Of a stretch of DNA of 51,590 nucleotides, positions 1 to 8,025 are shown in pieces. Numbering within the stretch: the stretch's first letter is position 1; every line of letters begins with the position of its first letter. The position numbers and the translations under genes are program-made. Source of the DNA: a virus; IMG/VR virus record IMGVR_UViG_3300021224_000010, positions 1 through 51,590 of that record. One strand, written 5' to 3'. The notes beneath the pieces were generated by a model. The model saw only the letters and a program-made list of their open reading frames with translations, ran no database searches and was not told the DNA's origin.

Positions 1-1116
1 CTACCCAGTGATTTCACTGATATTCAGGTCCGGAATTGCTTCGGACCAGATGATTTCCTCGTGGTCTCGCTGGTAGTTTTTGGTCATGCCCTCGCTCGCA
101 TGGCCTGCGATCTTTTGCCCATCTTTTCCGGCTTTCTTGTAAAGGTGCAGGGATAGCGCCCGCACTTCGTGAAAGCCTGGCATCTCCTCTTCTTTCCATC
201 CTGCGTAGCAGTTCGCTGCCTCTCTGGCCTCCTTGAATGCCCGCGTCAAATACCGCTCCTCAACCTTCGTCCAGTGATCCTTGGTCTGGGCCTGTTTTTG
301 TTTTAGGCGGTCAGGCTTTCGGTGTACCAGGTAAGGCGAGACGACATCGTCTCGGCACCGGCTGATGACTGTTTGCAGTTCCGGCGTCACTTGAAAGCGA
401 ATCCACGCTGTGTCGCTGGCCTTGGCCGTCTTCTTCTGCACCACGTAGAGAAACCCATCCCGAACCCCATCGAATCGCATATCCAGGATGTCTGTGCGCC
501 TCTGGGCGGTGATCAGTGCCAGGTCGATTGCATTCTGCAGCCAAACCGGCGCTTTCTCGCGGATAGCCTTCAGCCCATCGACGGTATGGCGCCTACGCAG
601 TTTCTTCTCGATCCGATTGATCGTGCTCGCTGCTGGGTTATCCGGGCACAGGCCTTTTGCTGCCGCATGGTTGAAAATGTCCGTCAGGAGCGCCCTGCAC
701 TGGTTGGCCGTGCGGGGCGTGAGCGCATCTAACATTTCAGCGACCATGCGAATGGATATTTGGCCGACCCCCTTTCCCTCGAACTGCCGGCGGAAGCGCC
801 TGAAATGCACCGCGTACAGACTGAGCGTGCCTGCGGCCAGCTCGCGCGGCGGTAGGACGTCTCGCTCGTAGGTGTCGAGGAAGCCAGCGAATGACTCAGA
901 CGATGCCGACATTACAGCGCCGACCAAGTCAGCGCCGCGCATGAACTCCAGGTTCAGCTGTTTGGCAGCGTCGATCGCTTTGATGCGGTCGACGCCGAAT
1001 TGGAACCACTTCCCGTCGGTGGGCCGGCGATAGCGATAAGTCGACCGTCGCGCATCGAAGTACAGGTTCTGCGGTAGGTTCTTGTTCGCTTTGTTTCGCG
1101 GCCGAGGGACCATCAT
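1..1116 (-). CDS. int: Phage integrase, lambda-type tyrosine recombinase
   Basis: Site-specific recombinase that would integrate and excise the prophage. The 371-residue protein has an N-terminal arm-binding domain (NLPQNLYF near residues 13-20, like lambda Int), a core-binding domain, and a catalytic domain with R206, K229, H316, R319, H339 and nucleophile Y348, spaced as in lambda Int. The start is the first of two ATGs behind AAAGGAG and overlaps the excisionase stop (ATGA). The stop codon lies on the first bases of the window, so the gene is complete but attP is not seen. Family assignment is firm; the integration site is unknown. Confidence 0.96.
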   Translation of the reverse strand: MMVPRPRNKANKNLPQNLYFDARRSTYRYRRPTDGKWFQFGVDRIKAIDAAKQLNLEFMRGADLVGAVMSASSESFAGFLDTYERDVLPPRELAAGTLSLYAVHFRRFRRQFEGKGVGQISIRMVAEMLDALTPRTANQCRALLTDIFNHAAAKGLCPDNPAASTINRIEKKLRRRHTVDGLKAIREKAPVWLQNAIDLALITAQRRTDILDMRFDGVRDGFLYVVQKKTAKASDTAWIRFQVTPELQTVISRCRDDVVSPYLVHRKPDRLKQKQAQTKDHWTKVEERYLTRAFKEAREAANCYAGWKEEEMPGFHEVRALSLHLYKKAGKDGQKIAGHASEGMTKNYQRDHEEIIWSEAIPDLNISEITG

Positions 1117-1325
1117 GCAGCTCCTTTCAATACCATCGCCACGAGGTCGTTGCCGTCAGAGCGGGAGAAGGCGGTCCAATCAACGTACCAGAGTTTCCCG
1201 ATCTGCTCGCCAGGCACGGCACCGTTACGGATGTGGTTGCGGATTGCTTGAGGGCACTGCGGTGTGCCGTTTTCCCCCCAGCGCCGCCGCTGAAACTCGC
1301 TGATCTTGATCAGTTCTTTTCGCAT
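1113..1325 (-). CDS. xis: Excisionase-like small DNA-binding protein
   Basis: A 70-residue protein directly upstream of int and overlapping it by 4 bp. The N-terminal half (KISEFQRRRWGENGTPQC) and the following SQAIR-like helix followed by a GKLWYVDW wing look like a winged-helix excisionase of the kind that bends DNA at att sites to direct excision. It starts at ATG after GGAGGTAAAT. Position and size strongly suggest Xis; the sequence is divergent, so the role is inferred from context and fold pattern rather than from a diagnostic motif. Confidence 0.78.
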   Translation of the reverse strand: MRKELIKISEFQRRRWGENGTPQCPQAIRNHIRNGAVPGEQIGKLWYVDWTAFSRSDGNDLVAMVLKGAA

Positions 1326-1327
1326 AT

Positions 1328-1549
1328 TTACCTCCCGGCGCCCGCTGCGGGCCGCGCTGTCCTGATGATGTGGATGATGAAACCGAAGGTGATGAGCACC
1401 CAGGTCATGAAGCCGGCAAAGGCGCCGATGATGTCTAGCACCTCGCCGGAGCTGAGCAGGGCGGGCAGGCCTACGGCGAACCCAACGGCAGTGCCGATCA
1501 GGTACAGCAAGGCGCCCAGTACAATTAGGGTAAGTTTCATTGCGAACAT
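1328..1549 (-). CDS. Small two-TM membrane protein, unknown function
   Basis: A 73-residue protein made almost entirely of two hydrophobic helices (about residues 5-28 and 38-63) with a short charged C-terminus, so it should sit in the inner membrane. It ends 2 bp before xis starts and is in the same leftward operon. The upstream ATG (1549) is chosen because AAGGA lies six bases before it; a second in-frame ATG follows at 1540. A GC-rich inverted repeat (1561-1575) lies directly before the ribosome site. No family recognised. Confidence 0.7.
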   Translation of the reverse strand: MFAMKLTLIVLGALLYLIGTAVGFAVGLPALLSSGEVLDIIGAFAGFMTWVLITFGFIIHIIRTARPAAGAGR

Positions 1550-1591
1550 GTGGTGTCCTTGCCGCGCTGGGCGGCAGAAGGTGGGTTAGTG

Positions 1592-2128
1592 TTACATTCC
1601 GATCTTGGCGAGGGCTGCGCGGGCAACAGCCATTGCGGCTAGCGCATCGTCTACGTAGGCAGGATCGAACCCGCCGGCGAGATGAATGGTTGCCTGACAG
1701 GCGCGCAGGTTCTCAGTGGTCAGCTTCAGTGCATCGGTGAGTTCTTCGACAGTGGTCAAATGCTCTCGGCCGATATCCCAGAAGTACCGGCCCCAGTGAT
1801 CGGCTGGTGGTGGGTTGAGATCCTGGGCGCCGAGGATCACCGCGGCCGAGATGACATCACACAGATCTCGCTTGTAGGCGTTGTCACCGTCGATGCTGGC
1901 GCCCATCCTGCGAAGATTGTTCAGGGTCACATCGAAGTCTTCTCGGGTGGAATCGATAACGTTCTTATTGAGCACCGCCACTTCTGCCGACAGCCTGGTG
2001 ATCTCCGCCAGTGACTGGGTGTGGAGCGCCAGATCGGTAACTAGAGGGTCGACTGTGACCCCGGTGTACTTTTCGATTCTTGCTTGCAGGCGCGCCGAGA
2101 GCGGCCTGTTGTCGAGAGCATGAGACAT
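1592..2128 (-). CDS. Hypothetical phage protein, 178 aa
   Basis: Soluble, mostly helical, acidic protein of 178 residues with no recognised domain. A longer in-frame reading exists up to 2275, but it runs into the methyltransferase gene and lacks a ribosome site. The ATG at 2128 is preceded by GAGGTATT and gives a sensible N-terminus (MSHALDNRPLSARLQ). The middle (LSAEVAVLNKNVIDSTREDF) is predicted coiled or helical. It belongs to the leftward early operon between the N4/N6 methyltransferase and the small membrane gene. Its role is unknown. Confidence 0.7.
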   Translation of the reverse strand: MSHALDNRPLSARLQARIEKYTGVTVDPLVTDLALHTQSLAEITRLSAEVAVLNKNVIDSTREDFDVTLNNLRRMGASIDGDNAYKRDLCDVISAAVILGAQDLNPPPADHWGRYFWDIGREHLTTVEELTDALKLTTENLRACQATIHLAGGFDPAYVDDALAAMAVARAALAKIGM

Positions 2129-2177
2129 AGGAATACCTCGCCCGCCGCTCACCGGCAGGCATTTAGGGGGATTGGGA

Positions 2178-3311
2178 TTAGGCTGCTGGGTGTTGCGCGG
2201 TGTCGCGGAAAACATCCATCTGCGCCGCGCCATCGAGCCAAGCCGCAGCAATCCGGCGCTCGGCCATTGCGGCATATTCCGGGTTCAGTTCGCACAGAAT
2301 GGATTTGCGACCTTCCTGCATGGCGACGACCGCGGTGGTGCCGGCACCTCCGAAAGGGTCAAGCACGACGCCGCCGAGTGGCGCGCCGGCCAGAATGCAA
2401 GGTCTAATCAGGTCGGGGGGGAAGGTGGCGAAGTGGGCGCCCTTGAAACTGTGGGTCGGCACTGTCCATACGCTGCGCTTGTTTCGCTCGGTGGGCATAA
2501 CTGCAAGGGCGGAGTTCATAGAATCGTTGTCCTTGATACGGCCCCGCGCTCTTTCTTCTCCGTCGGTACCGTAACCCCAGCCCACGCCGTTTGACTTCCT
2601 GGCCACCGCCTTCATGTTGCCGTTGCTCTTGGCCCCGCCGTTGGCGCGCTCACTCCCGATCTGCGAGAGAACGTCTTGTGAGAGGCGGTTGTGGGTGTTG
2701 GGTGAGCATGGTTCAAGGATTGGCGTCTGGTCGTAGTAGTACTTCGCCGACTTGCTCAGCAAAAAAATGTACTCGTGGGCCTTAGTGCAGCGGTCGCGGA
2801 CACTGTCCGGCATTGGATTTGGCTTATGCCAAATGATGTCTTGGCGCAGATACCAGCCATCGTCCTGCAGGGCAAAGGCCAAGCGCCAGGGCATTCCCAT
2901 CATGTCCTTGGGCTTGAACCCAGGTACGGCGTAGTCACTGCGCGGAACGCTTTCATTATCCCTACGGCGGGAGGCAACTGTGCGGCGGGCCTTGGCGGCT
3001 GTAACGCTTTCATCGCGCCCGACGCCGGTAATTGACTGACTATTGCCACCGCAGCGGGAGCCGGCATAGCTATCACCCATATTCACCCAGGCCGTTCCAT
3101 CATCGCTGAGTACTCGGCGCACCTCGCGGAACACTTCGACCAGGCGCCCGATGAACTCGGCCGGCGTTTCCTCCAGGCCTATCTGGCCGTCGACGCCGTA
3201 ATCCCGCAGGCCGTAGTAGGGCGGGCTGGTAACGCACATTTGAACCGATTTATCCGGTAGCGTCCGCATCGACTCAATGCAGTCGCCGATCAAGACGCGA
3301 TGCTGTTTCAT
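2178..3311 (-). CDS. DNA methyltransferase, N4-cytosine or N6-adenine, beta-type order
   Basis: A 377-residue amino-methyltransferase of the DNA N4/N6 methylase family. Catalytic motif IV, SPPYYGLRDYG, is at residues 29-39 and the AdoMet-binding motif I, DPFGGAGTT, is near residue 318, so the order is IV then I (beta class). SPPY is commonest in N4-cytosine enzymes but also occurs in N6-adenine ones, so the target base is open. No partner endonuclease is adjacent, so it is probably an orphan that protects phage DNA from host restriction. The start overlaps the 18-codon ORF upstream (ATGA) and has AAGGGG upstream. Confidence 0.93.
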   Translation of the reverse strand: MKQHRVLIGDCIESMRTLPDKSVQMCVTSPPYYGLRDYGVDGQIGLEETPAEFIGRLVEVFREVRRVLSDDGTAWVNMGDSYAGSRCGGNSQSITGVGRDESVTAAKARRTVASRRRDNESVPRSDYAVPGFKPKDMMGMPWRLAFALQDDGWYLRQDIIWHKPNPMPDSVRDRCTKAHEYIFLLSKSAKYYYDQTPILEPCSPNTHNRLSQDVLSQIGSERANGGAKSNGNMKAVARKSNGVGWGYGTDGEERARGRIKDNDSMNSALAVMPTERNKRSVWTVPTHSFKGAHFATFPPDLIRPCILAGAPLGGVVLDPFGGAGTTAVVAMQEGRKSILCELNPEYAAMAERRIAAAWLDGAAQMDVFRDTAQHPAA

Positions 3312-3364
3312 GGCCTGGGCCCCTTGTAGATGAAGACGTAGGCGAACCAGAGGGTGGCGATCAT
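3308..3364 (-). CDS. 18-residue hydrophobic mini-ORF coupled on both sides
   Basis: The reading frame MIATLWFAYVFIYKGPRP starts in an ATGA overlap with the upstream ASCH-like gene and ends in an ATGA overlap with the methyltransferase start. It would form a single short hydrophobic helix with a basic tail. Double ATGA coupling is the normal packing of real genes in this operon, so it may be translated, or it may act as a translational bridge that carries ribosomes into the methyltransferase gene. No known family. Confidence 0.45.
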   Translation of the reverse strand: MIATLWFAYVFIYKGPRP

Positions 3365-4029
3365 GGCGTCACCCGCTTGAACTCCATCACCCAGACCCAC
3401 GGGTTGGCATCCCAGTCGCCGCCGGTACCGATCCAAAGGTCTTGGAACGCAAAGGCAGGTGACTTGAATCCGAACTGATGCCAGTCATCAACGTTGCTCG
3501 GATCATGCGGATGCCAGTGCCAGCCACCACGGACGTGAGGAATGATTCCCTCGGCCAGCGCCTGCTCTTCGCTGATGCCCTGCAACCGCTCAACGCGCAC
3601 GCCGGTGACCTCCAGCAGGATGCGGCTGACCCAGCGCGGCATATGGATTGAAGGCCGAATTTTCCCTGGCTTGATCATCGCGCAACCGGTTTGCCTGACA
3701 GCCCCATCTGCTGGGTAATGGATTGGTTCGCCTTGACTCAGGTCTCGCGGCGCTACCGCATCAACCTGTGCGTCTGCCATCCAGGTCTCGCGCACCCACA
3801 GCCGATCACCTGGTTTTCCGTAGGGGCAGCAGCCGTTGACGAAGTGCTTGGTCACAGGGTTGCCGTAACCGTCCTGGCCGTAGTTGGAGCTGCCTACGCA
3901 GAAATTGCCACTGGCATCGATATGCGGCTGAACCTTGATTGCCCGCCGCGTGACCGTCTTCCGGCCTTCCAGGATGGCGCGCACCATTGGCGCCGAGAAC
4001 AGGATGGGACGTTCTTTGACCTGGCTCAC
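3361..4029 (-). CDS. ASCH/PUA-like phage protein
   Basis: A 222-residue protein beginning (V/M)SQVKERPILFSAPMVRAI and carrying GRKTVTRR near residues 23-30, which fits the G-x-K-x-x-x-x-R signature of ASCH-domain (PUA-like RNA-binding) proteins. This type is common in early operons of phages of Gram-negative bacteria, with no settled function. GTG at 4029 is taken as start because GAGAGGTGG precedes it and it makes a GTGA overlap with the upstream stop; an ATG at 4053 would overlap the upstream gene by 28 bp. Tryptophan-rich C-terminal part. Confidence 0.75.
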   Translation of the reverse strand: MSQVKERPILFSAPMVRAILEGRKTVTRRAIKVQPHIDASGNFCVGSSNYGQDGYGNPVTKHFVNGCCPYGKPGDRLWVRETWMADAQVDAVAPRDLSQGEPIHYPADGAVRQTGCAMIKPGKIRPSIHMPRWVSRILLEVTGVRVERLQGISEEQALAEGIIPHVRGGWHWHPHDPSNVDDWHQFGFKSPAFAFQDLWIGTGGDWDANPWVWVMEFKRVTP

Positions 4030-4454
4030 GGGGCCACCTCTCGGCGTGCCCACTGCACATAGGGGCCGTCATCCGTATCGAAGATCCCCATCAGGAACCA
4101 CTCGGGCCCTGGCGATTCTGGATTCCAGGCGGTGCACGCAGCATCCTCGTCAGGTAGATCCTCGATCTCGTCGCCAGAGTGCCAGCCTTTCAGCTCCAGT
4201 CCCTGCTCCTTGGTCCAGGAAATGTAGGGCGCCGGGTCTTCGCCTTCGCCAAAGCTCGGAATGTTCGGGTGATACCACCAGCCGTCTGCATCGCGCTTCA
4301 CCTCGACCGGCCCGAACGGCTTGCTGCCGCTGTGCGCCTCGCAGGGAGTGACGTAAAGCACGTCGGAGTAGTGACCGCCGCCAGAGCTGAATTCCATCTT
4401 GCAGCCGCACTTGGCGGGCTCGCTGTTTACGAACGTAATCTTTTGTTCAGGCAT
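4026..4454 (-). CDS. Hypothetical phage protein, 142 aa
   Basis: Acidic 142-residue protein with an early C-x-C (KCGCKM, residues 15-20) and further cysteines, aromatic-rich (GWWYHPN, GPEWFLMG). No membrane segment and no recognised domain. ATG at 4454 follows AAGGACG, and a perfect 14-bp palindrome (4467-4480) lies just upstream of that ribosome site. It is the first gene after a 287-bp gap in the leftward operon, so it may have its own promoter or be reached by read-through. Confidence 0.72.
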   Translation of the reverse strand: MPEQKITFVNSEPAKCGCKMEFSSGGGHYSDVLYVTPCEAHSGSKPFGPVEVKRDADGWWYHPNIPSFGEGEDPAPYISWTKEQGLELKGWHSGDEIEDLPDEDAACTAWNPESPGPEWFLMGIFDTDDGPYVQWARREVAP

Positions 4455-4741
4455 GACTTCGTCCTTGCCGCTATAGCGGCTGACTTTGAAGGGGGGATTT
4501 ATTTGAAAACGACCCTAGACGAGGCCGAGGGTTGTTGCTAGAAATGACATGTCGCGCATGCATTTCAGATATTCTTGGTTGAGCTGGATGCACGACTGAC
4601 GCTCTATAACGTCGTTGGAGCGCGTCCTTTAGATGTGGGCAGTGATCGGTAGGTCGTCGCTTTTTGTTGCGAGTTAATCAACTCCCTTCCTCTGGGCTAC
4701 TAACTCAATGCTTTGACTTGCCGGTCTTCTCTTCTAGGTCG
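4455..4741. other. 287-bp gap without a convincing gene
   Basis: Between the leftward genes at 4742-5056 and 4026-4454. It holds the perfect palindrome GCCGCTATAGCGGC (4467-4480) next to the ribosome site of the downstream gene, and only tiny reading frames of 16-22 codons without good ribosome sites. No clear terminator or promoter could be fixed by eye. Confidence 0.5.
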
Positions 4742-5056
4742 TCATCTGGCAGCCTCCCTCGTTACCAGATCATGGGCATTCACAACCGTCATGCCGAGGC
4801 GTTCGGCGATCAGGACTTCCAGTCGGGCCCCCTTTGAATGCTCCCAGCCGGGCAGGGTGGCCACGGTGTCGCAGTCCATCAGGGCGGCAATGTCGCGGCG
4901 CATGCAGTCGTTCCAGGTGCCGCCGTCGGGGTTGAGTTCAGCTGGGTTGGTGACGGTGTGGCCGCCGGCGCGCAGGTTGGTGGTCATGGCGTGGAAGGCG
5001 GCGAAGTTGAGGCCGGGCAGGCCGGTCATGGGCCCGCTGAGGTAGATGCGCTTCAT
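4742..5056 (-). CDS. DUF4406 protein, nucleoside 2-deoxyribosyltransferase-like
   Basis: A 104-residue protein starting MKRIYLSGPMTGLPGLNF, the hallmark start of DUF4406, a Rossmann-like family related to nucleoside 2-deoxyribosyltransferases. A second conserved region, MRRDIAALMDCDTVATLPGW, follows near residue 52, and the C-terminus has EVLIAERLGM. Such proteins may work on nucleotides or modified bases during phage infection, but the activity is inferred from the fold. ATGA overlap with the upstream gene; near family length. Confidence 0.88.
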   Translation of the reverse strand: MKRIYLSGPMTGLPGLNFAAFHAMTTNLRAGGHTVTNPAELNPDGGTWNDCMRRDIAALMDCDTVATLPGWEHSKGARLEVLIAERLGMTVVNAHDLVTREAAR

Positions 5057-5694
5057 GCGGCCACCTGCTGCTGTTCCTGGCGCAGCGCGTCCTGAACGGC
5101 CTCAACGACGCGACGCAGGTATGTGAATTCGTGGTTTTCCTCGATCGCCTTGTCGTCGACCGGGTAATGCCATTCATCTCCGAACAGTTCCGTCAGCAGC
5201 TTGCTGTGATGCCAGCACTCGTTTGGCGACTCCACGCTGGTCAGAGCCTCGATGTCCTGCCATAGCTCGCGGGCCTCGCTCTTGCTCAGCTCGCCAAGCT
5301 CCCAGTCGTGCCGCCCGGTCTGTTGCCGGCGGCGCTGGACGATGCACTTCTTGGCGAAGGCATGGAGCGCGGCCCCGCTGAATCGCGTGCTACTGATCCC
5401 GCGATCCAGGCAGTTCAGAACATAGGGCCAATCGCACTTGGCCACGAACTCGGCAACCGTGCGAGGTCCCATTCCACCCCAGTAGGCGTTCCAGCTCTTG
5501 TCCCAGCAGTTGATCGTGATCTTGCCCTGGGCAGTCTGGTAGTTCTGGTCGGATTCAATCGGGCAGTCGCGCCGGCCGAAGTCCTCGAGGAACACGGTTA
5601 TCGCATCGAGCCGCACCGCGCCGGTGATCACCAGCTTCGTTACTGTCGAGCGCTCCACCTGCAGCGGCGCGTCGACTTTGTTTTCTGTAGGCAT
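5053..5694 (-). CDS. Hypothetical phage protein, 213 aa
   Basis: Soluble 213-residue protein, rich in Trp and Cys in the middle (INCWDKSWNAYWGGMGPRT, about residues 63-81), with a helical C-terminal half. No recognised catalytic motif. The frame stays open to 5784, but ATG at 5694 follows GGCAAGGACTCCCC and is preferred; a GC-rich inverted repeat (5706-5723) precedes that ribosome site. It overlaps the DUF4406 gene by ATGA, so the two are translationally coupled. Function unknown. Confidence 0.72.
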   Translation of the reverse strand: MPTENKVDAPLQVERSTVTKLVITGAVRLDAITVFLEDFGRRDCPIESDQNYQTAQGKITINCWDKSWNAYWGGMGPRTVAEFVAKCDWPYVLNCLDRGISSTRFSGAALHAFAKKCIVQRRRQQTGRHDWELGELSKSEARELWQDIEALTSVESPNECWHHSKLLTELFGDEWHYPVDDKAIEENHEFTYLRRVVEAVQDALRQEQQQVAA

Positions 5695-5822
5695 GGGGAG
5701 TCCTTGCCGGCCGTCACGACCGGATGTGATGTCAAGGGGGGGTAGGCGTGAGAGAAAGTTTCGACTTGTACTAAGGCTTTTCACAACTTTCCCGCCTACA
5801 AATCAGGAGCGGTTCTCATGGA

Positions 5823-5855
5823 ATCTGGAATCTCCTAATAGAGGGTTTTCCAGAT
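5823..5855 (+). promoter_or_regulatory. Hairpin that could hide the start of the 31-aa peptide
   Basis: ATCTGGAA (5823-5830) and TTCCAGAT (5848-5855) form a perfect 8-bp stem. The loop holds GAGGG, the likely ribosome site, and the 3' arm includes the A and U of the AUG at 5854. The structure would limit translation initiation unless opened. Seen directly; the regulatory role is inferred. Confidence 0.45.
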
Positions 5856-5949
5856 GGCTAAATTAGATAAAGTTGTTGAGTTACTTAATCTGCTTGTTCA
5901 GCTGCTTTCGTTCTTAATCGAACTATTGAAGTTATGCGGCTGCTGCTGA
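5854..5949 (+). CDS. 31-residue leucine-rich amphipathic peptide
   Basis: A rightward small gene of 31 codons inside a leftward operon. After MAKLDKVVE the peptide is nearly all Leu, Val, Ile and Phe with occasional Asn, Gln and Glu, ending KLCGCC: a single amphipathic or membrane helix, as in small toxic or membrane-active peptides of type I toxin systems. A GAGGG ribosome site lies 8 bases upstream within a hairpin loop. The DNA is AT-rich compared with its neighbours. The 3' end overlaps the end of the convergent C5 methyltransferase gene by 18 bp. No homology is claimed. Confidence 0.45.
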   Translation: MAKLDKVVELLNLLVQLLSFLIELLKLCGCC

Positions 5950-7971
5950 ATGAAACTCTACTAATTTCCAGGGATCGTTAGCCCTGGCCAGCGCAGCCAT
6001 CGGCGGCGGGCTGACGCTGTTGCCGCACATGTGGACCTGCTGAGTCTTGGTGAAAGGCTTGCCGTCGGCACCATGGCTGATGATGTAGTCGGCCGGGAAG
6101 CCCTGGGCCTTGTACAGCTCGGCGGGTTTCAGCATCCGCAGGCAGATGTCGACGATCACGTAGGGCGTGCCCTTGACCATAACGGTGACCATGGCCAAGC
6201 GGTCTTTGGTGGTAATGGTCGGCGCCGGGGAGTCGCAAGCGCTGATGTTCTCGGTGCCGTAGTAGCTGATCAGGAAGGCGGCGACGCGCAGGGCACCGGC
6301 TTCGTGTTCAGGCGACAGGGTGAGCGAAACAAGCGAGCTCTTGCCACCGCCGCCGGCTGTGATGGTCGGCGCCGGTTCTTCAAGGCCCTGGCCGACGCTG
6401 CCGCCGAATGCCCGCTCCATGAATGCGCTGGCCAGTCCGTGGTGCTGGCCGCCGGCGCTGATGGTGTGCAGCGGGTCGTTGACGTCCCGTGCATCGCAGT
6501 TGCCCCGCAAGTGCACCAGGTTCGCCGCTACCAGCTGCTGCTGGCTGCCGGTGTTGGTCACCGTCGTCATCGGGTCTTCGATGCTCTTGGCGTCCGTGGC
6601 GTTGAAGCCGCCATTCATTTGGGCCATGAATGCCATCGCAATGCCGTACTTTCCGCCAGAGGCCATGATTGTTCCCAGCGGCTGGCCAAGGTCGGCGCTG
6701 CGCGGTGCCGACCGAGGCTTGTCACCGTTCCCGAGCTGGACAAGCGCCGCAGCGGCGATAGCGCGGTGATTCTGGGTCATCAAGGTGCCGGTAGGCTGGT
6801 CCACGCTCACCGGCTTGCCGGAATACTCAGGACCACCGGCCCCCACCATCAGCGGACTGATCAGCGTCAACTCGCCTCGGTTTGCGCAGGTCACTGTCGG
6901 CGGCGGTTCGAGTGGGTCATTGATTCGGTCGCTGCCCTGGTGGGTAGCTGGGGCAATGATCGGGCTGACCACCGAGAAGGCGCCGCCCTTTGGGTAGGAG
7001 GTGATTGTGCGCAGCGGTTCATCTGCGGACTGGACTGCCTCGCCGGACCAATTGGCAATCGGCACAATGAAGGGCGCCGCGCTGTCGATGACGAACTTCT
7101 TCATGCCCTTGGCAACGCGCCGCAGGGTGGCCGGGGCCAAGTCTTTCTTGCGGCCGAAGATGCTTTTGCCCAAGTCGGTGAAGTCGATGCAGTCAGCGGC
7201 TGTTTTCCACTTCTGCTGGCCTTTGACGGGGTTCTTGGCATGGGTTGGCTCCGGCCACACGATTGGCTGGCCGTCGCACCGCGCAATCATGAACAGGCGT
7301 TCCCGGCTGGTCGGCGCGCCGAAGTCGCAGGCCTTGATCACCTTCCATTCAACGACATAGCCCATGCCTTCCAGAAGGGCCACGAAGCGACGCCAGGTCC
7401 GGCCGCGCTGCTTGGGGTCGGGAATCAGGAACTGCTCGCCCACCGGCACAACCTCACCAGGTGCAGCAACTTCACCGGAGAGTTTTACCACGCGACCGGT
7501 GGCCTTATCTCGCTTGGCGATCAGTCGGCCCCACTGCAGGATCTGCTTTACGTTCTCCAAGCTGATCACCCGGGGCCGTTTCATGCCTGCCCACTTGAGA
7601 CCGATCCACGAAAGGTTGCAGATCTCGCGCTTGCGCGGCTGGCCGCCGGCGGCCTGGCTGTGGTGGGTACAGTCTGGCGACATGTGAAACCAACCCACGG
7701 CCTTGCCGCCGCATTCGGTGTCCGGGTCACCCTCGAACACGTCGGTGGTGAAGTGCTGCGCGCCGGGGTGGTTCATGGTGTGCATGCTGATCGCTTGGGG
7801 GCTATGGTTCTTCGCGACGTTAACCGCGCGGCCCAGGCCAATCTCCAGGCCGGTACCGGCACCACCACCACCGCAGAAGAAGTCGACAACGATCTCATCG
7901 TCCTGAGGGTTGAAGCCGAGTCCATATTGGGTTTTAAAATCGAAGGGGTGTTTCTTCTGTTGTGCGGACAT
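5932..7971 (-). CDS. DNA cytosine-5 methyltransferase with a long repeat-built recognition region
   Basis: A 679-residue C5 DNA methyltransferase, long for the family (usually 300-450). Motif I (DFFCGGGGAGTG, residues 30-41), motif IV with catalytic C101 in the variant SPDCTHHS rather than PPCQ, motif VI (LENV, 138-141), motif VIII (APTSRERLFMIAR, 219-231) and motif X (CGNSVSPPPM, 649-658) are all present. Between motifs VIII and X, residues about 317-590 hold eight degenerate copies of a unit beginning P-x-x-T-(I/V/L). No partner nuclease is adjacent, so protection from host restriction is the likely role. ATG follows GAGGATCCCCT. Confidence 0.93.
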   Translation of the reverse strand: MSAQQKKHPFDFKTQYGLGFNPQDDEIVVDFFCGGGGAGTGLEIGLGRAVNVAKNHSPQAISMHTMNHPGAQHFTTDVFEGDPDTECGGKAVGWFHMSPDCTHHSQAAGGQPRKREICNLSWIGLKWAGMKRPRVISLENVKQILQWGRLIAKRDKATGRVVKLSGEVAAPGEVVPVGEQFLIPDPKQRGRTWRRFVALLEGMGYVVEWKVIKACDFGAPTSRERLFMIARCDGQPIVWPEPTHAKNPVKGQQKWKTAADCIDFTDLGKSIFGRKKDLAPATLRRVAKGMKKFVIDSAAPFIVPIANWSGEAVQSADEPLRTITSYPKGGAFSVVSPIIAPATHQGSDRINDPLEPPPTVTCANRGELTLISPLMVGAGGPEYSGKPVSVDQPTGTLMTQNHRAIAAAALVQLGNGDKPRSAPRSADLGQPLGTIMASGGKYGIAMAFMAQMNGGFNATDAKSIEDPMTTVTNTGSQQQLVAANLVHLRGNCDARDVNDPLHTISAGGQHHGLASAFMERAFGGSVGQGLEEPAPTITAGGGGKSSLVSLTLSPEHEAGALRVAAFLISYYGTENISACDSPAPTITTKDRLAMVTVMVKGTPYVIVDICLRMLKPAELYKAQGFPADYIISHGADGKPFTKTQQVHMCGNSVSPPPMAALARANDPWKLVEFHSAAAA

Positions 7972-8025
7972 AGGGGATCCTCGCCGGGTATATTTACCGG
8001 ATAAACGTCAAGGTGGGAGTTAGGG

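Noticed and set aside
4547-4600. Mini-ORFs in the 4455-4741 gap (16-22 codons)
   Set aside because: No ribosome sites, no coupling with neighbours and no protein-like pattern.
6031-8004. A 657-codon rightward frame opposite the C5 methyltransferase gene
   Set aside because: It lies wholly antisense to a certain gene, has no ribosome site, and reads as low-order Gly/Val/Arg-rich sequence; it is a by-product of GC-rich codon use.
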